DNA of 6,325 nucleotides from an uncultured Lachnospiraceae bacterium (GTDB lineage Bacteria; Bacillota_A; Clostridia; Lachnospirales; Lachnospiraceae), in assembly GCA_900555005.1 (NCBI GenBank), contig USJM01000109.1:1-6325 (forward strand), given 5' to 3'. The notes below the pieces were generated by a model. The model was given only the letters and a program-made list of their open reading frames with translations. It was not told the DNA's origin and made no database searches. A program made the position numbers and the translations under genes. This document shows, piece by piece, positions 1 through 6,237 of the stretch (position 1 is its first letter; every line of letters begins with the position of its first letter).

Positions 1-1004
1 ATGCGGAGGATGGCGGTCCCCGTGCGCTGTCGATGGCAAAGGGCTGCATCGTCATGCTGAATCAAACTGTCAGCTCTGACTTGTACAGAAAACTATCTGA
101 GGCAGGCGCTGTGGCGTACCTCACCATCACAGGGACGCCCATTGACGCCGGGCAGGACAGGCTTCCGTCAAGACGGCGGATCAGCCGAAGCGAGGAGAGA
201 ACAGTCCCAGGCGCGACGATTCACTGCCAGGATGCATCGATGCTGATCGAAAAGATGGCAGCAGATGCGCCTCAGAAACAGTCTTCACTGCCCGGAAGCA
301 GTAAAAAGACCCGGGCAAGACTGATAGTCAACGGCAGCATCGTTCAGAAAAGCTCGCAGAATGTCTGCGCTTCTGTCAGCGGAAAGACAGACAGAGAGGG
401 CTACGTACTCCTGACCGCTCATTATGATTCTGTACCGGAGGGACCGGGGGCGTATGACAACCTGGCAGCGTGCAGCGTTCTGACAGAGCTGTACAGACGC
501 TTCCGTCTGTGCCCTGCAGCCAGAGAAGTACGATTCGCATGGCTTGGATCTGAAGAACAGGGGATGTTAGGAAGCTATGCCTATGTGCAGCGCCACGAAT
601 CGGAGCTTTTGGCGTGTCTGGCAGACATCAACATCGATCTGGCCGGGCAGGCCATCGGATCAGATGTCATCGGCGTGACAGGAAGCGATTCATTTGTATC
701 AGAGATCCGGACATTTCTTGAAGAATATGGAAGTGATGCGGAGGTCAGGCAGAGCGTCTGGTCTGGTGACGCCAACACGTTTGCATGGAAGGGCGTCCCG
801 GCGCTGACATACGACAGAGACGGCTTTGGCATGCATACCTGTCATGATGAGCAGCGATTTTTGTCCGCATGGGAACTCGGGAGAGAAGCGGACCTGATCG
901 AGGCGATGGTGCGGAATCTTGCGGGGAGGGAGATCTCCGCTTCTGAGCGAGAGCTGCCAGAGGAGATGGAACAAGAGCTGAAGAAGTTGTTTTTGAAATA
1001 CTGA
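1..1004 (+). CDS. M28-family zinc aminopeptidase with PA domain (5' end outside window)
   Basis: Partial gene: the frame is open to the left edge (first full codon at base 3), so the ATG at 33 is probably internal and the true start and any signal peptide lie upstream. Numbering from that ATG, residues 3-35 (KGCIVML...LSEAGAVAYL) resemble a PA (protease-associated) domain, and the peptidase domain begins near residue 118. The M28 metal and catalytic residues are all present: H130 in TAHYDS, D142 in AYDN, the E174-E175 pair in GSEEQG (general base and ligand), D202 in NIDLAG and H268 in GMHTCHDE. The family binds two zinc ions and removes N-terminal residues from peptides; many PA-containing members are exported or surface proteins, but this cannot be checked here. 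The C-terminus (about residues 305-323) is a short charged Glu/Lys-rich helix. The stop is TGA at 1002-1004. The gene converges with the hydrolase gene and is followed by a hairpin. Which substrate it cleaves is unknown. Confidence 0.9.
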   Translation, partial: AEDGGPRALSMAKGCIVMLNQTVSSDLYRKLSEAGAVAYLTITGTPIDAGQDRLPSRRRISRSEERTVPGATIHCQDASMLIEKMAADAPQKQSSLPGSSKKTRARLIVNGSIVQKSSQNVCASVSGKTDREGYVLLTAHYDSVPEGPGAYDNLAACSVLTELYRRFRLCPAAREVRFAWLGSEEQGMLGSYAYVQRHESELLACLADINIDLAGQAIGSDVIGVTGSDSFVSEIRTFLEEYGSDAEVRQSVWSGDANTFAWKGVPALTYDRDGFGMHTCHDEQRFLSAWELGREADLIEAMVRNLAGREISASERELPEEMEQELKKLFLKY

Positions 1005-1050
1005 GAACGGGCAGATACGACTGAATCCAACAATCAACGCACTCAACCAA

Positions 1051-1089
1051 AAGGGTCATGCATCCCTGACAAATGGATGCATGGCCCTT
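1051..1089. terminator. Bidirectional intrinsic terminator between converging genes
   Basis: Arms 1051-1065 and 1075-1089 form a 15-bp stem with one G-T wobble and a 9-base loop (1066-1074). On the minus strand the stem is followed by TTTTGG, and on the plus strand by CGTTTGG, so both U-tracts are short. It lies 46 bases after the peptidase stop and 17 bases beyond the hydrolase stop, the usual place for a terminator shared by two converging genes. Confidence 0.75.
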
Positions 1090-1106
1090 CGTTTGGAATA
1101 GGAAAG

Positions 1107-1864
1107 TTACTCAGAGAAGAATTCGACAATCGTGTGAATGGCGGTGTCCATCAGCTTTGGATTGCGGAAGGGGTGGTCTGCACCCTCGACCGGAACCAGC
1201 TCGACCACGTTGTCCTCGCAGAACTTCTCGGAATCGCTGATTGGAACCATCTCATCGGCCGTTCCATGGATGACGATCATGCTGTCCGCCCATTCAAAGT
1301 ATTCATATTTGCGGACATCGCTCGCTGCCAGTTCGTCAAAGAGGGATTTGTCCACCTGAACTTCCGGTCCAGGCCGATCATCACTTCCTTGCCCTTCTCC
1401 AGCTTTTCGAGATCGGTGTCTTTCACATTCTTCAGCATCAGGTCGTACATCCGTATGCCGGGTGCGCGGAGTGCAGTTTTCGCAAATGGATTCCCGATTT
1501 CTGCGATGTATTTCAGGGTCAGGTAGCCGCCGAAGCTGACAGAATAATTGAAGAGTGTTTTGGCCTGCAGCGTATTTTTTGCATAGTCGGTGACAAGCGT
1601 CAGGTACAGCATGCAGTCCTTCAGTTCCAGCTTTTTCCTTGCGTCCTGTCCATGACAGGGCCAGTCAAACGCGATCACGGCGTCCGCCTTATGCTTTGAC
1701 AGATACTTTTCCGCAAAACGGGTTATATTTGCAACGTCTTTACTGCTGCCGTATCCGTGCGTGCAGATCACGACACGGTCATGTGTCCGGCTGTCCTCCT
1801 CCGTCAGGATACGGCAGCGGACGGAAGCACCATTTTCGTTGATATCAAAGTGTTTTTCTTTCAT
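1107..1864 (-). pseudogene. Alpha/beta-hydrolase (serine hydrolase), single-base frameshift
   Basis: Two overlapping minus-strand frames give one alpha/beta-hydrolase. The first runs from the ATG at 1864 (AGAGGAAAG ribosome site about 11 bases upstream) and holds the oxyanion-side HG (H36-G37, in CTHGYG) and the nucleophile elbow NYSVSFGGY with Ser110. The second frame, ending at the TAA 1107-1109, holds the acid Asp204 (IHGTADEMVP) and the His231 (EGADHPF). At about 1358, adding one C to the minus strand (TTCAGG to TTCCAGG) joins them as DRKFQVDKSLFDEL and gives 252 aa with a complete Ser-Asp-His triad, a normal length for a small lysophospholipase/esterase-type hydrolase. As read, the first frame ends after 195 aa with 26 off-frame residues and lacks Asp and His, so it should be inactive. 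No slippery heptamer is seen at the junction. Substrate is unknown; no signal peptide, so cytoplasmic. Divergent from the MocR-type regulator, its likely controller. The break may be real or a consensus error. Confidence 0.85.
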
Positions 1865-1916
1865 GAATGCCTGGTCTTTCCTCTAAGATGTATATTTCCG
1901 AAAGTGTCCGAGAAGC

Positions 1917-1925
1917 ATTGTAACA
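1917..1925 (-). promoter_or_regulatory. Extended -10 promoter for the hydrolase gene
   Basis: On the minus strand TGTTACAAT is a TGn-TACAAT extended -10 element, 53 bases before the ATG at 1864. The -35 position (1940-1945, TCTATG) is poor, which fits an extended -10 promoter that does not need it. Inferred from sequence only. Confidence 0.45.
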
Positions 1926-1995
1926 CAGATTCTGAAGGACATAGAATTTCTTTCGCAAAGCGTTCGAGATTCCTGTTTTGTACCGGGGAGACCAG

Positions 1996-2024
1996 TTGAA
2001 GTTCTTTGGCATCTGAAATATGAT
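1996..2024 (+). promoter_or_regulatory. Sigma-A-type promoter for the MocR-type regulator gene
   Basis: TTGAAG at 1996-2001 and TATGAT at 2019-2024 are separated by exactly 17 bases. Transcription would start near 2031, leaving a leader of about 72 bases before the ATG at 2103. The -10 is overlapped by the ATCTG half-site array. Confidence 0.6.
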
Positions 2025-2053
2025 CTGTTCAGGACAGATGGACATGCCAGATG
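2010..2053. promoter_or_regulatory. Candidate operator: four ATCTG half-sites over the MocR promoter
   Basis: ATCTG occurs on the plus strand at 2011-2015 and 2023-2027, and its complement CAGAT at 2035-2039 and 2048-2052. The steps are 12, 12 and 13 bases. The inner pair forms ATCTGT-N5-ACAGAT (2023-2039) and the outer pair CATCTG...CAGATG (2010-2053). The array covers the -10 and the predicted start of transcription, where a repressor would block the promoter. Autoregulation by the adjacent MocR-type protein is the simplest inference. Confidence 0.45.
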
Positions 2054-2073
2054 AAAGGGCATGTCCCGGGACA
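2040..2073. repeat. Two overlapping palindromes in the regulator leader
   Basis: GGACATGCC (2040-2048) and GGCATGTCC (2058-2066) are perfect 9-bp inverted arms with a 9-base loop. TGTCCCGGGACA at 2062-2073 is a perfect 12-bp palindrome that shares the end of the right arm. They could be an mRNA hairpin in the leader or further binding sites; there is no T-run, so this is not a terminator. Confidence 0.5.
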
Positions 2074-2090
2074 GAGACATCCGGCAAACT

Positions 2091-2099
2091 GGGAGGAAG
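2091..2099 (+). promoter_or_regulatory. Ribosome binding site deciding the regulator start at 2103
   Basis: GGGAGGAAG lies at standard spacing (6 bases after GGAGG) before the ATG at 2103. The in-frame ATG at 2061 has no such site, and starting there would add 14 residues before the usual N-terminus of this family. Confidence 0.75.
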
Positions 2100-2102
2100 C
2101 GT

Positions 2103-3625
2103 ATGCTGACGTATCATCTGGACACAGGGGCGGGACCGCTTTATAAGCAGCTTTACGATTGTATGAAACAGGATATCGAGGATGGGAAGCTTTCCTCCGG
2201 GGAAAAGGTGCCATCAAAACGGACGCTGGCACGAAACCTCGGGATCAGTACGATCACAGTGGAGACTGCCTACAGTCAGCTGATCGGGGAGGGTTATCTG
2301 TATACGCTTCCGAAGAAGGGATATTACGTCTCGGACCTTGCCGGCATGCACAGGTTCCGAAGCGGGATGAAGGCTGGCCAGTCTGCAGAAACGGCTGCCG
2401 GCCGAACGGGGGCCGGGTGGACAAGCCTTGCAGATGCAAAGGGCGCCGGCATGCTTGCATGTGAAAACGAAGCAGAAGAGGATGAGCCGGCAGGACCTCC
2501 GGATGCTGCGTTTGGGGCTGGAAGGGTCCGGTTTGATTTTTCTTCCAATCGGACAGCAGCGGCGGATTTTCCGTTTTCCATCTGGGCAAAATGTATGCGG
2601 GAAACGATTTCCATGCGTGAACAGGAGCTGATGGAAGTGTCTCCGAGCGGCGGCGTGGAGGCGCTTCGCCTTGCCGTCGCGGATACCTGGCATCCTTCCG
2701 GGGCATGTCGGTCGATCCGGCCCAGATCATCATCGGAGCGGGAACGGAGTATCTGTACACGCTCCTGATCCGTCTGCTGGGTCAGGACAAGGTGTACTGT
2801 ATTGAAAATCCGGGATACCGGAAGCTTCTGGCAATTTACAAAAGCAGCGGCGCTGTGTGCCGGTTTGCGGATGTCGACAGCCAGGGCATGATTGTCAGGC
2901 AGCTGAGGGAAAGCGGCGCCGACATTGCGCACATCAGTCCGACGCACCATTTCCCGACAGGGGTCACAATGCCGGTCAGCAGACGCTACGAAATGCTCGC
3001 CTGGGCAGGGGAGTCGGAAGAACGGTATATCATCGAGGATGACTATGACAGCGAATTCAGAATCAAAGGGCATCCGATGCCGTCGCTTCAGAGCATCGAC
3101 GCCGCCGGAAAAGTGATTTACATGAACACCTTCTCAAAGTCTCTGACCTCAACCATCCGAATCAGCTACATGGTACTGCCGCCCCGGCTGGTCAAAACGT
3201 TCTATCAGAAGCTGGGATTTTATTCATGTACCGTCTCAACCTTTGATCAGTATGCCCTGTCAGACTTCATCAGCCAGGGATATTTTGAAAAGCACATCAA
3301 CCGGATGCGGCTGTCCTATCGCAGAAGAAGGGAGAAGGTGCTTGCGATCACGAAAGCGCTCTTCAAACCTGAGGAGGGCCGAATCATTGAAAATGATTCC
3401 GGTCTTCATCTGATTCTGGAGCTTCGAACGGACAGGCCGGAGGACGAGATTCGGAGGGAACTGTTAAAAAAAGGCATCCGGATCAGCAGCGTGGCAGACT
3501 ATGACATGCGCCACGAAGGCAGATACGGACACCAGTTCATCATCAATTATTCGAGCATGAACATCAGCTTTCTTGAGGAAGCGTACAGAGCGCTTCGAAA
3601 GGCGTGCGGTTTCCCTGTATTATGA
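2103..3625 (+). pseudogene. MocR-type (GntR wHTH + aminotransferase) regulator, single-base frameshift
   Basis: The N-terminus, residues 1-78, is a GntR-type winged helix (PLYKQLYDCMKQDIEDGKL, VPSKRTLARNLGISTITVETAY, YLYTLPKKGYYVSD). A long Ala/Gly/Glu-rich linker (about 79-140) leads to a class I PLP aminotransferase domain. The first frame breaks after D194 (2684). Adding one T (GATACC to GATTACC) continues it as ADYLASFRGMSVDPAQ into the second frame, giving 507 aa, a normal length for MocR proteins. The second part has SPTHHFPTG (about 280-287), the cofactor-contacting EDDYDSEF (311-318) and the PLP lysine K346 in NTFSKSL. Such proteins sense amino acids, amines or PLP itself and control nearby genes. 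As read, the first frame stops at 2768 with only DNA-binding and linker parts, and the second has no ribosome site before its ATG at 2705. The stop overlaps the transporter's stop. GabR- or PdxR-like identity cannot be decided, because no GABA or vitamin B6 genes are in view. Confidence 0.88.
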
Positions 3626-5254
3626 CGGTTTTTTGAAAAGGGCGGTCGAGATATTGAAGGCGTTGTCAGCGCAGCGCTCCAGGTCGGTTGTCATATCGGT
3701 GAAGACGATTCCGGCCATCGGATTGCAGTTGCCGTTCATCAGGCGCTGTACATGGTTGTTTGTAATCTGGTCATGGAGCTGATCCACCTGGTTTTCGTTC
3801 TCGGAGGCTTCCGGAAGCTTGCGGAAGTTTTCTTCGGAGAAGATGTCTATGCACAGCTCGACGCTGCGGACAACCTTCTCCGAGAGCTTCTGAAGATCGG
3901 ACTTTCCGGCGGCGGACAGCTTGTCATTCTGTTCATCCAGTTTCTGGCGGAATTCGATGATGTTTTCCGCCTGATCCCCGATGCGCTCGAAGTTCATGGC
4001 GATCACCATCAGCTTGGAGGCACGGAAGGCATCCGCGTCGGTGAGGTCAAGCGATCTGGTCTCCATCAGCCTGTCTGAGATCGCCTGACAGAGATAATCG
4101 ATGATAGACTCGGTATCCTCAACCTGATTCATCAGCTTCTGTGTATTTCCTTCTTCAAAGAAGCACTGGAGCGACAGTTTCAGATTGTCGAGGGTCATTT
4201 CCCCCATTCTCCTGCATTCCAGGACCGCCTGCCGGATCTGGACGGAAGGCAGTGTCGATTTCGCGGAATTCAGATACAGCAGCTTCTTGCCTTCCAGCAT
4301 CCTTGTCTCTTCCGGAAGCCGGGGGATCATCATCTCCGAAAGCCGTACGATCAGTCCCGAAAATGGAGACAGGACCAGTACGGAAAAGATTGCGAAGATC
4401 GTGTGCGTGTTTGCGATCTGGCGGCCGATATTGTTCGGGGACAGTCTGCAGATCAGATCCAGAACCTGCGGAAAGATGCCGATGATGGTCAGAAGCAGCG
4501 CTGCCCGAAGCAGGTTGAATACGAGGTTCAGCACAGCGGACCGTTTCCCGTTCCGATTCGTGGTCAGACCCGCCAGCAGGTTCGGAGTGACAGAACCGAT
4601 CGCGGCTCCGATCAGCAGGTATACGGTCGTCTGATAATTCAGAATACCCTGCACGGCAAAGGTCTGAAAGATGACGGTAGACGAAGAGGAGCTCTGCAGA
4701 AGAGCTGTGAAGGCTATTCCAAACAGAACAGCCAGGACAGGGTTCGACAAGCCCGAAAGAAACTGCTCAAACTGAGCGCTCTGCGATAACGGTTTGATCG
4801 CATCCTTGATCAGGCCGACTCCGACGAACAGCATTCCGAAGCCGAGTATGATCATCCCGACGGATTTTACCCTTTTTCTGGACATAAAGAGGTACACCAC
4901 GCAGCCGATAAACAGCAGAAGCGGGGCGAATGCTGTCAGGTCGAACGCTGTGATCTGTGCTGTGATGGTTGTCCCGATATTGGCGCCCATGATGACGGCG
5001 ATGGCTTCCTTCAGATTCATCAGGCCTGAGTTCACGAAGCCGATCACCATCATGTCTGTCGCGGATGAGCTCTGGATCAGAACGGTTACGCCCGTTCCCA
5101 GCAGGATACCGCGGACTTTATTGGACGTTGCGTGCTCCAGAATCGTTCGGACTTTGTCTCCGGCGGCGCTCTGAAGGCCGGACGACATGAGCGTCATCCC
5201 AAGAAGGAAGAGCCCGACGCCGCCCAGGAGAGCAAAGAAATCGGCAATACTCAT
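3620..5254 (-). CDS. Na/Pi-cotransporter II family protein with C-terminal PhoU domain
   Basis: A 544-aa membrane protein of the NptA/YjbB type, predicted to bring phosphate in (or out) coupled to sodium. Residues 1-310 hold about eight or nine hydrophobic segments and the two inverted family repeats: QSSSAT (61-66) with GANIGTT (90-96), and QSSSSST (187-193) with GAAIGSVTPN (216-225). Residues 335-540 form a cytoplasmic PhoU-like helical domain with both metal-binding motifs, ERIGDQAENI (423-432) and DLERCADNAFNI (524-535). The start at 5254 (MSIADFFALLGGVGLFLLGM) fits the family N-terminus; the frame is open to an ATG at 5344, but those 30 extra residues look unrelated and would cover the promoter. 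The ribosome site AAGAGAG is weak, about 9 bases upstream. The gene is intact, converges on the regulator with a 6-bp overlap of ends, and has PhoP-box-like repeats upstream, which suggests control by phosphate. The second signature has G-A-A-I-G-S instead of the commoner GANIGT. Confidence 0.93.
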   Translation of the reverse strand: MSIADFFALLGGVGLFLLGMTLMSSGLQSAAGDKVRTILEHATSNKVRGILLGTGVTVLIQSSSATDMMVIGFVNSGLMNLKEAIAVIMGANIGTTITAQITAFDLTAFAPLLLFIGCVVYLFMSRKRVKSVGMIILGFGMLFVGVGLIKDAIKPLSQSAQFEQFLSGLSNPVLAVLFGIAFTALLQSSSSSTVIFQTFAVQGILNYQTTVYLLIGAAIGSVTPNLLAGLTTNRNGKRSAVLNLVFNLLRAALLLTIIGIFPQVLDLICRLSPNNIGRQIANTHTIFAIFSVLVLSPFSGLIVRLSEMMIPRLPEETRMLEGKKLLYLNSAKSTLPSVQIRQAVLECRRMGEMTLDNLKLSLQCFFEEGNTQKLMNQVEDTESIIDYLCQAISDRLMETRSLDLTDADAFRASKLMVIAMNFERIGDQAENIIEFRQKLDEQNDKLSAAGKSDLQKLSEKVVRSVELCIDIFSEENFRKLPEASENENQVDQLHDQITNNHVQRLMNGNCNPMAGIVFTDMTTDLERCADNAFNISTALFKKPS

Positions 5255-5280
5255 AGCACAGTACTCTCTTTTCTGTATGC

Positions 5281-5321
5281 ATTCTATGTAAAAGATATGT
5301 AAAGCAGGTAAATTATATGAA
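5281..5321 (-). promoter_or_regulatory. Candidate PhoP-box-like promoter of the phosphate transporter
   Basis: On the minus strand, from distal to proximal, TTCATA (5321-5316), TTTACC (5312-5307), TTTACA (5303-5298) and TTTACA (5292-5287) lie at steps of 9, 9 and 11 bases. Three fit TTHAYA, the repeat bound by PhoP in Bacillus subtilis, and the fourth differs at one base. TAGAAT at 5286-5281 follows at once and matches the -10 consensus at five of six bases; the -35 position (17 bases further up) is poor, as is common at activator-dependent promoters. The start of transcription would fall near 5274, about 20 bases before the ATG. A second possible -10, TATAAT, lies at 5317-5312. Confidence 0.5.
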
Positions 5322-5506
5322 GAAATACGTAAGAAACAGGTCACGAATTATCAATAAATTTGCCACAGTATTATTATACTAAAGGCGAAGGTGACAATCA
5401 ACATCGGGTCTGGCCTTTTGTTTCGTTTTCAATTGGCCGGTCTGGAGCGGCTGATGAAAGCGCGGGGCGTCGTTTTGAAGAGATTGTGAAGATTTCGGAA
5501 GGATCC
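5322..5506. other. Intergenic stretch with weak signals only
   Basis: This is the centre of the 326-bp gap between the divergent transporter and HD genes. It is AT-rich to about 5380 (TATTATTATACT at 5369-5380 could serve as a -10 on either strand), then turns GC-rich. AAAGGC at 5381-5386 and GCCTTT at 5413-5418 can pair, with GAC/GTC inside, and are followed by the T-rich tract 5416-5430; this is a weak terminator-like hairpin with no clear gene ahead of it. Short open frames here have no convincing ribosome site. I see no gene. Confidence 0.4.
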
Positions 5507-5535
5507 TTGACAGACGGTATGAAACCTTATAGATT
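5507..5535 (+). promoter_or_regulatory. Sigma-A promoter for the HD-domain gene
   Basis: TTGACA at 5507-5512 is a perfect -35. After 17 bases comes TAGATT at 5530-5535, a four-of-six -10. Transcription would start near 5542, about 39 bases before the ATG at 5581. Confidence 0.7.
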
Positions 5536-5564
5536 AGGCCGCAAAGGGTGCTGAATATCCCTTT

Positions 5565-5570
5565 GAGGAG
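5565..5570 (+). promoter_or_regulatory. Ribosome binding site deciding the HD gene start at 5581
   Basis: GAGGAG lies 10 bases before the ATG at 5581, a slightly long spacing. The frame also has GTG at 5572 (only one base from the site) and GTG at 5548, which has just a weak AAAGG nearby. The ATG is preferred. Confidence 0.65.
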
Positions 5571-5580
5571 CGTGATCTTT

Positions 5581-6147
5581 ATGACAGCTTATTTCAAAAA
5601 GCAGATGGATAAGGAGTCGAACAGGAGAATCGCCGCAGATATTTCGGCTTATGGGAAAGAGATCGTTGATTCAGAGCTGTTTCGTCAGGCATTTGCACAG
5701 AAACATCATACAAACACGACGGTGGGAGAACACACGCTGAATGTGACGGCTGCTGCGCTTCGTATGTGCTATGCGCTTGAGAAGACCGGACTGAGACTGG
5801 ACAGAAGAGCAGTGACGATTGGCGCGCTGTGCCATGATCTTGGCATCATCGGTCGTTATGAGAAGTTTGCGAACAATCGTGTCTGCTGCAGACTTCACCC
5901 GATTGACTCTGTCAGAATTTCCAGAGAGCTTGTGCCGGAGCTGGACCATAAGACGGAGGAGATTATCCGGTGTCACATGTGGCCGCTCAACGGCTGGATG
6001 CCGACGTCAGCGGAGGGATACCTGATCACGGTTGCGGACAAGTACAGCTCCATCCGGGAGCTGCTCTACAGACCGGCGCTGCCGCTGCTTCGGCGTGAGA
6101 CGGCGGGAATGATTCTCGGGGCCCTTGTCTGCGGCGCTGCCGTTTGA
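5581..6147 (+). CDS. HD-domain phosphohydrolase family protein
   Basis: A 188-aa soluble protein with the full metal-binding set of an HD domain: H51 (VGEHTLNV), H85-D86 (ALCHDLGII), H106 (RLHPIDS), H132 (IIRCHMWPL) and D153 (VADKYSS). The family hydrolyses phosphomonoesters or phosphodiesters such as nucleotides or cyclic dinucleotides; the substrate here is unknown. The CHMWPL and ITVADKYSS segments are typical of small clostridial HD proteins found as single genes. It is read from its own promoter at 5507-5535 and is divergent from the transporter. The last 25 or so residues (ALPLLRRETAGMILGALVCGAAV) are unusually hydrophobic for a soluble HD protein and overlap a hairpin; this could be a natural tail or the result of a small indel near 6080-6120. 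No signal peptide or clear membrane segment is seen in the rest of the protein. Confidence 0.85.
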   Translation: MTAYFKKQMDKESNRRIAADISAYGKEIVDSELFRQAFAQKHHTNTTVGEHTLNVTAAALRMCYALEKTGLRLDRRAVTIGALCHDLGIIGRYEKFANNRVCCRLHPIDSVRISRELVPELDHKTEEIIRCHMWPLNGWMPTSAEGYLITVADKYSSIRELLYRPALPLLRRETAGMILGALVCGAAV

Positions 6148-6151
6148 CAAG
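6124..6151. other. Hairpin across the HD gene stop codon
   Basis: CTTGTC (6124-6129) pairs with GACAAG (6146-6151), and inside it CGGC (6132-6135) pairs with GCCG (6139-6142). The stop TGA lies at 6145-6147. No T-run follows, so intrinsic termination is doubtful; it may slow decay or mark the 3' end by another route. Confidence 0.35.
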
Positions 6152-6237
6152 ACAGTTCCATGGATGCCCCCTTTTATTGCCGGCCGCTGATCGCTTCAGG
6201 GGCGGTGAAATCTTCGACAGAAAGTACCGAAGCGGGT

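Noticed and set aside
1340..1362. Programmed -1 frameshift in the hydrolase gene
   Set aside because: The direction (-1) fits, but there is no X-XXY-YYZ slippery heptamer and no clear stimulator; a missing base explains the break better.
2675..2710. Programmed frameshift or separate translation of the aminotransferase part from the ATG at 2705
   Set aside because: No slippery sequence at GCGGATACC and no ribosome site before 2705; the frame joins smoothly upstream of this ATG as YLASFRG, so the ATG is internal.
2324..3073. Minus-strand frame of 249 codons opposite the regulator
   Set aside because: It is a shadow of a gene with clear winged-helix and aminotransferase motifs; no family features of its own.
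5255..5344. N-terminal extension of the transporter to the ATG at 5344
   Set aside because: The extra 30 residues do not fit the family and would be encoded by the AT-rich promoter region; MSIADFF at 5254 matches the usual start.
5356..5409. Minus-strand 16-residue hydrophobic peptide (MLIVTFAFSIIILWQIY-like)
   Set aside because: No proper ribosome site, and the hydrophobicity follows from the AT-rich stretch; nothing else supports it.
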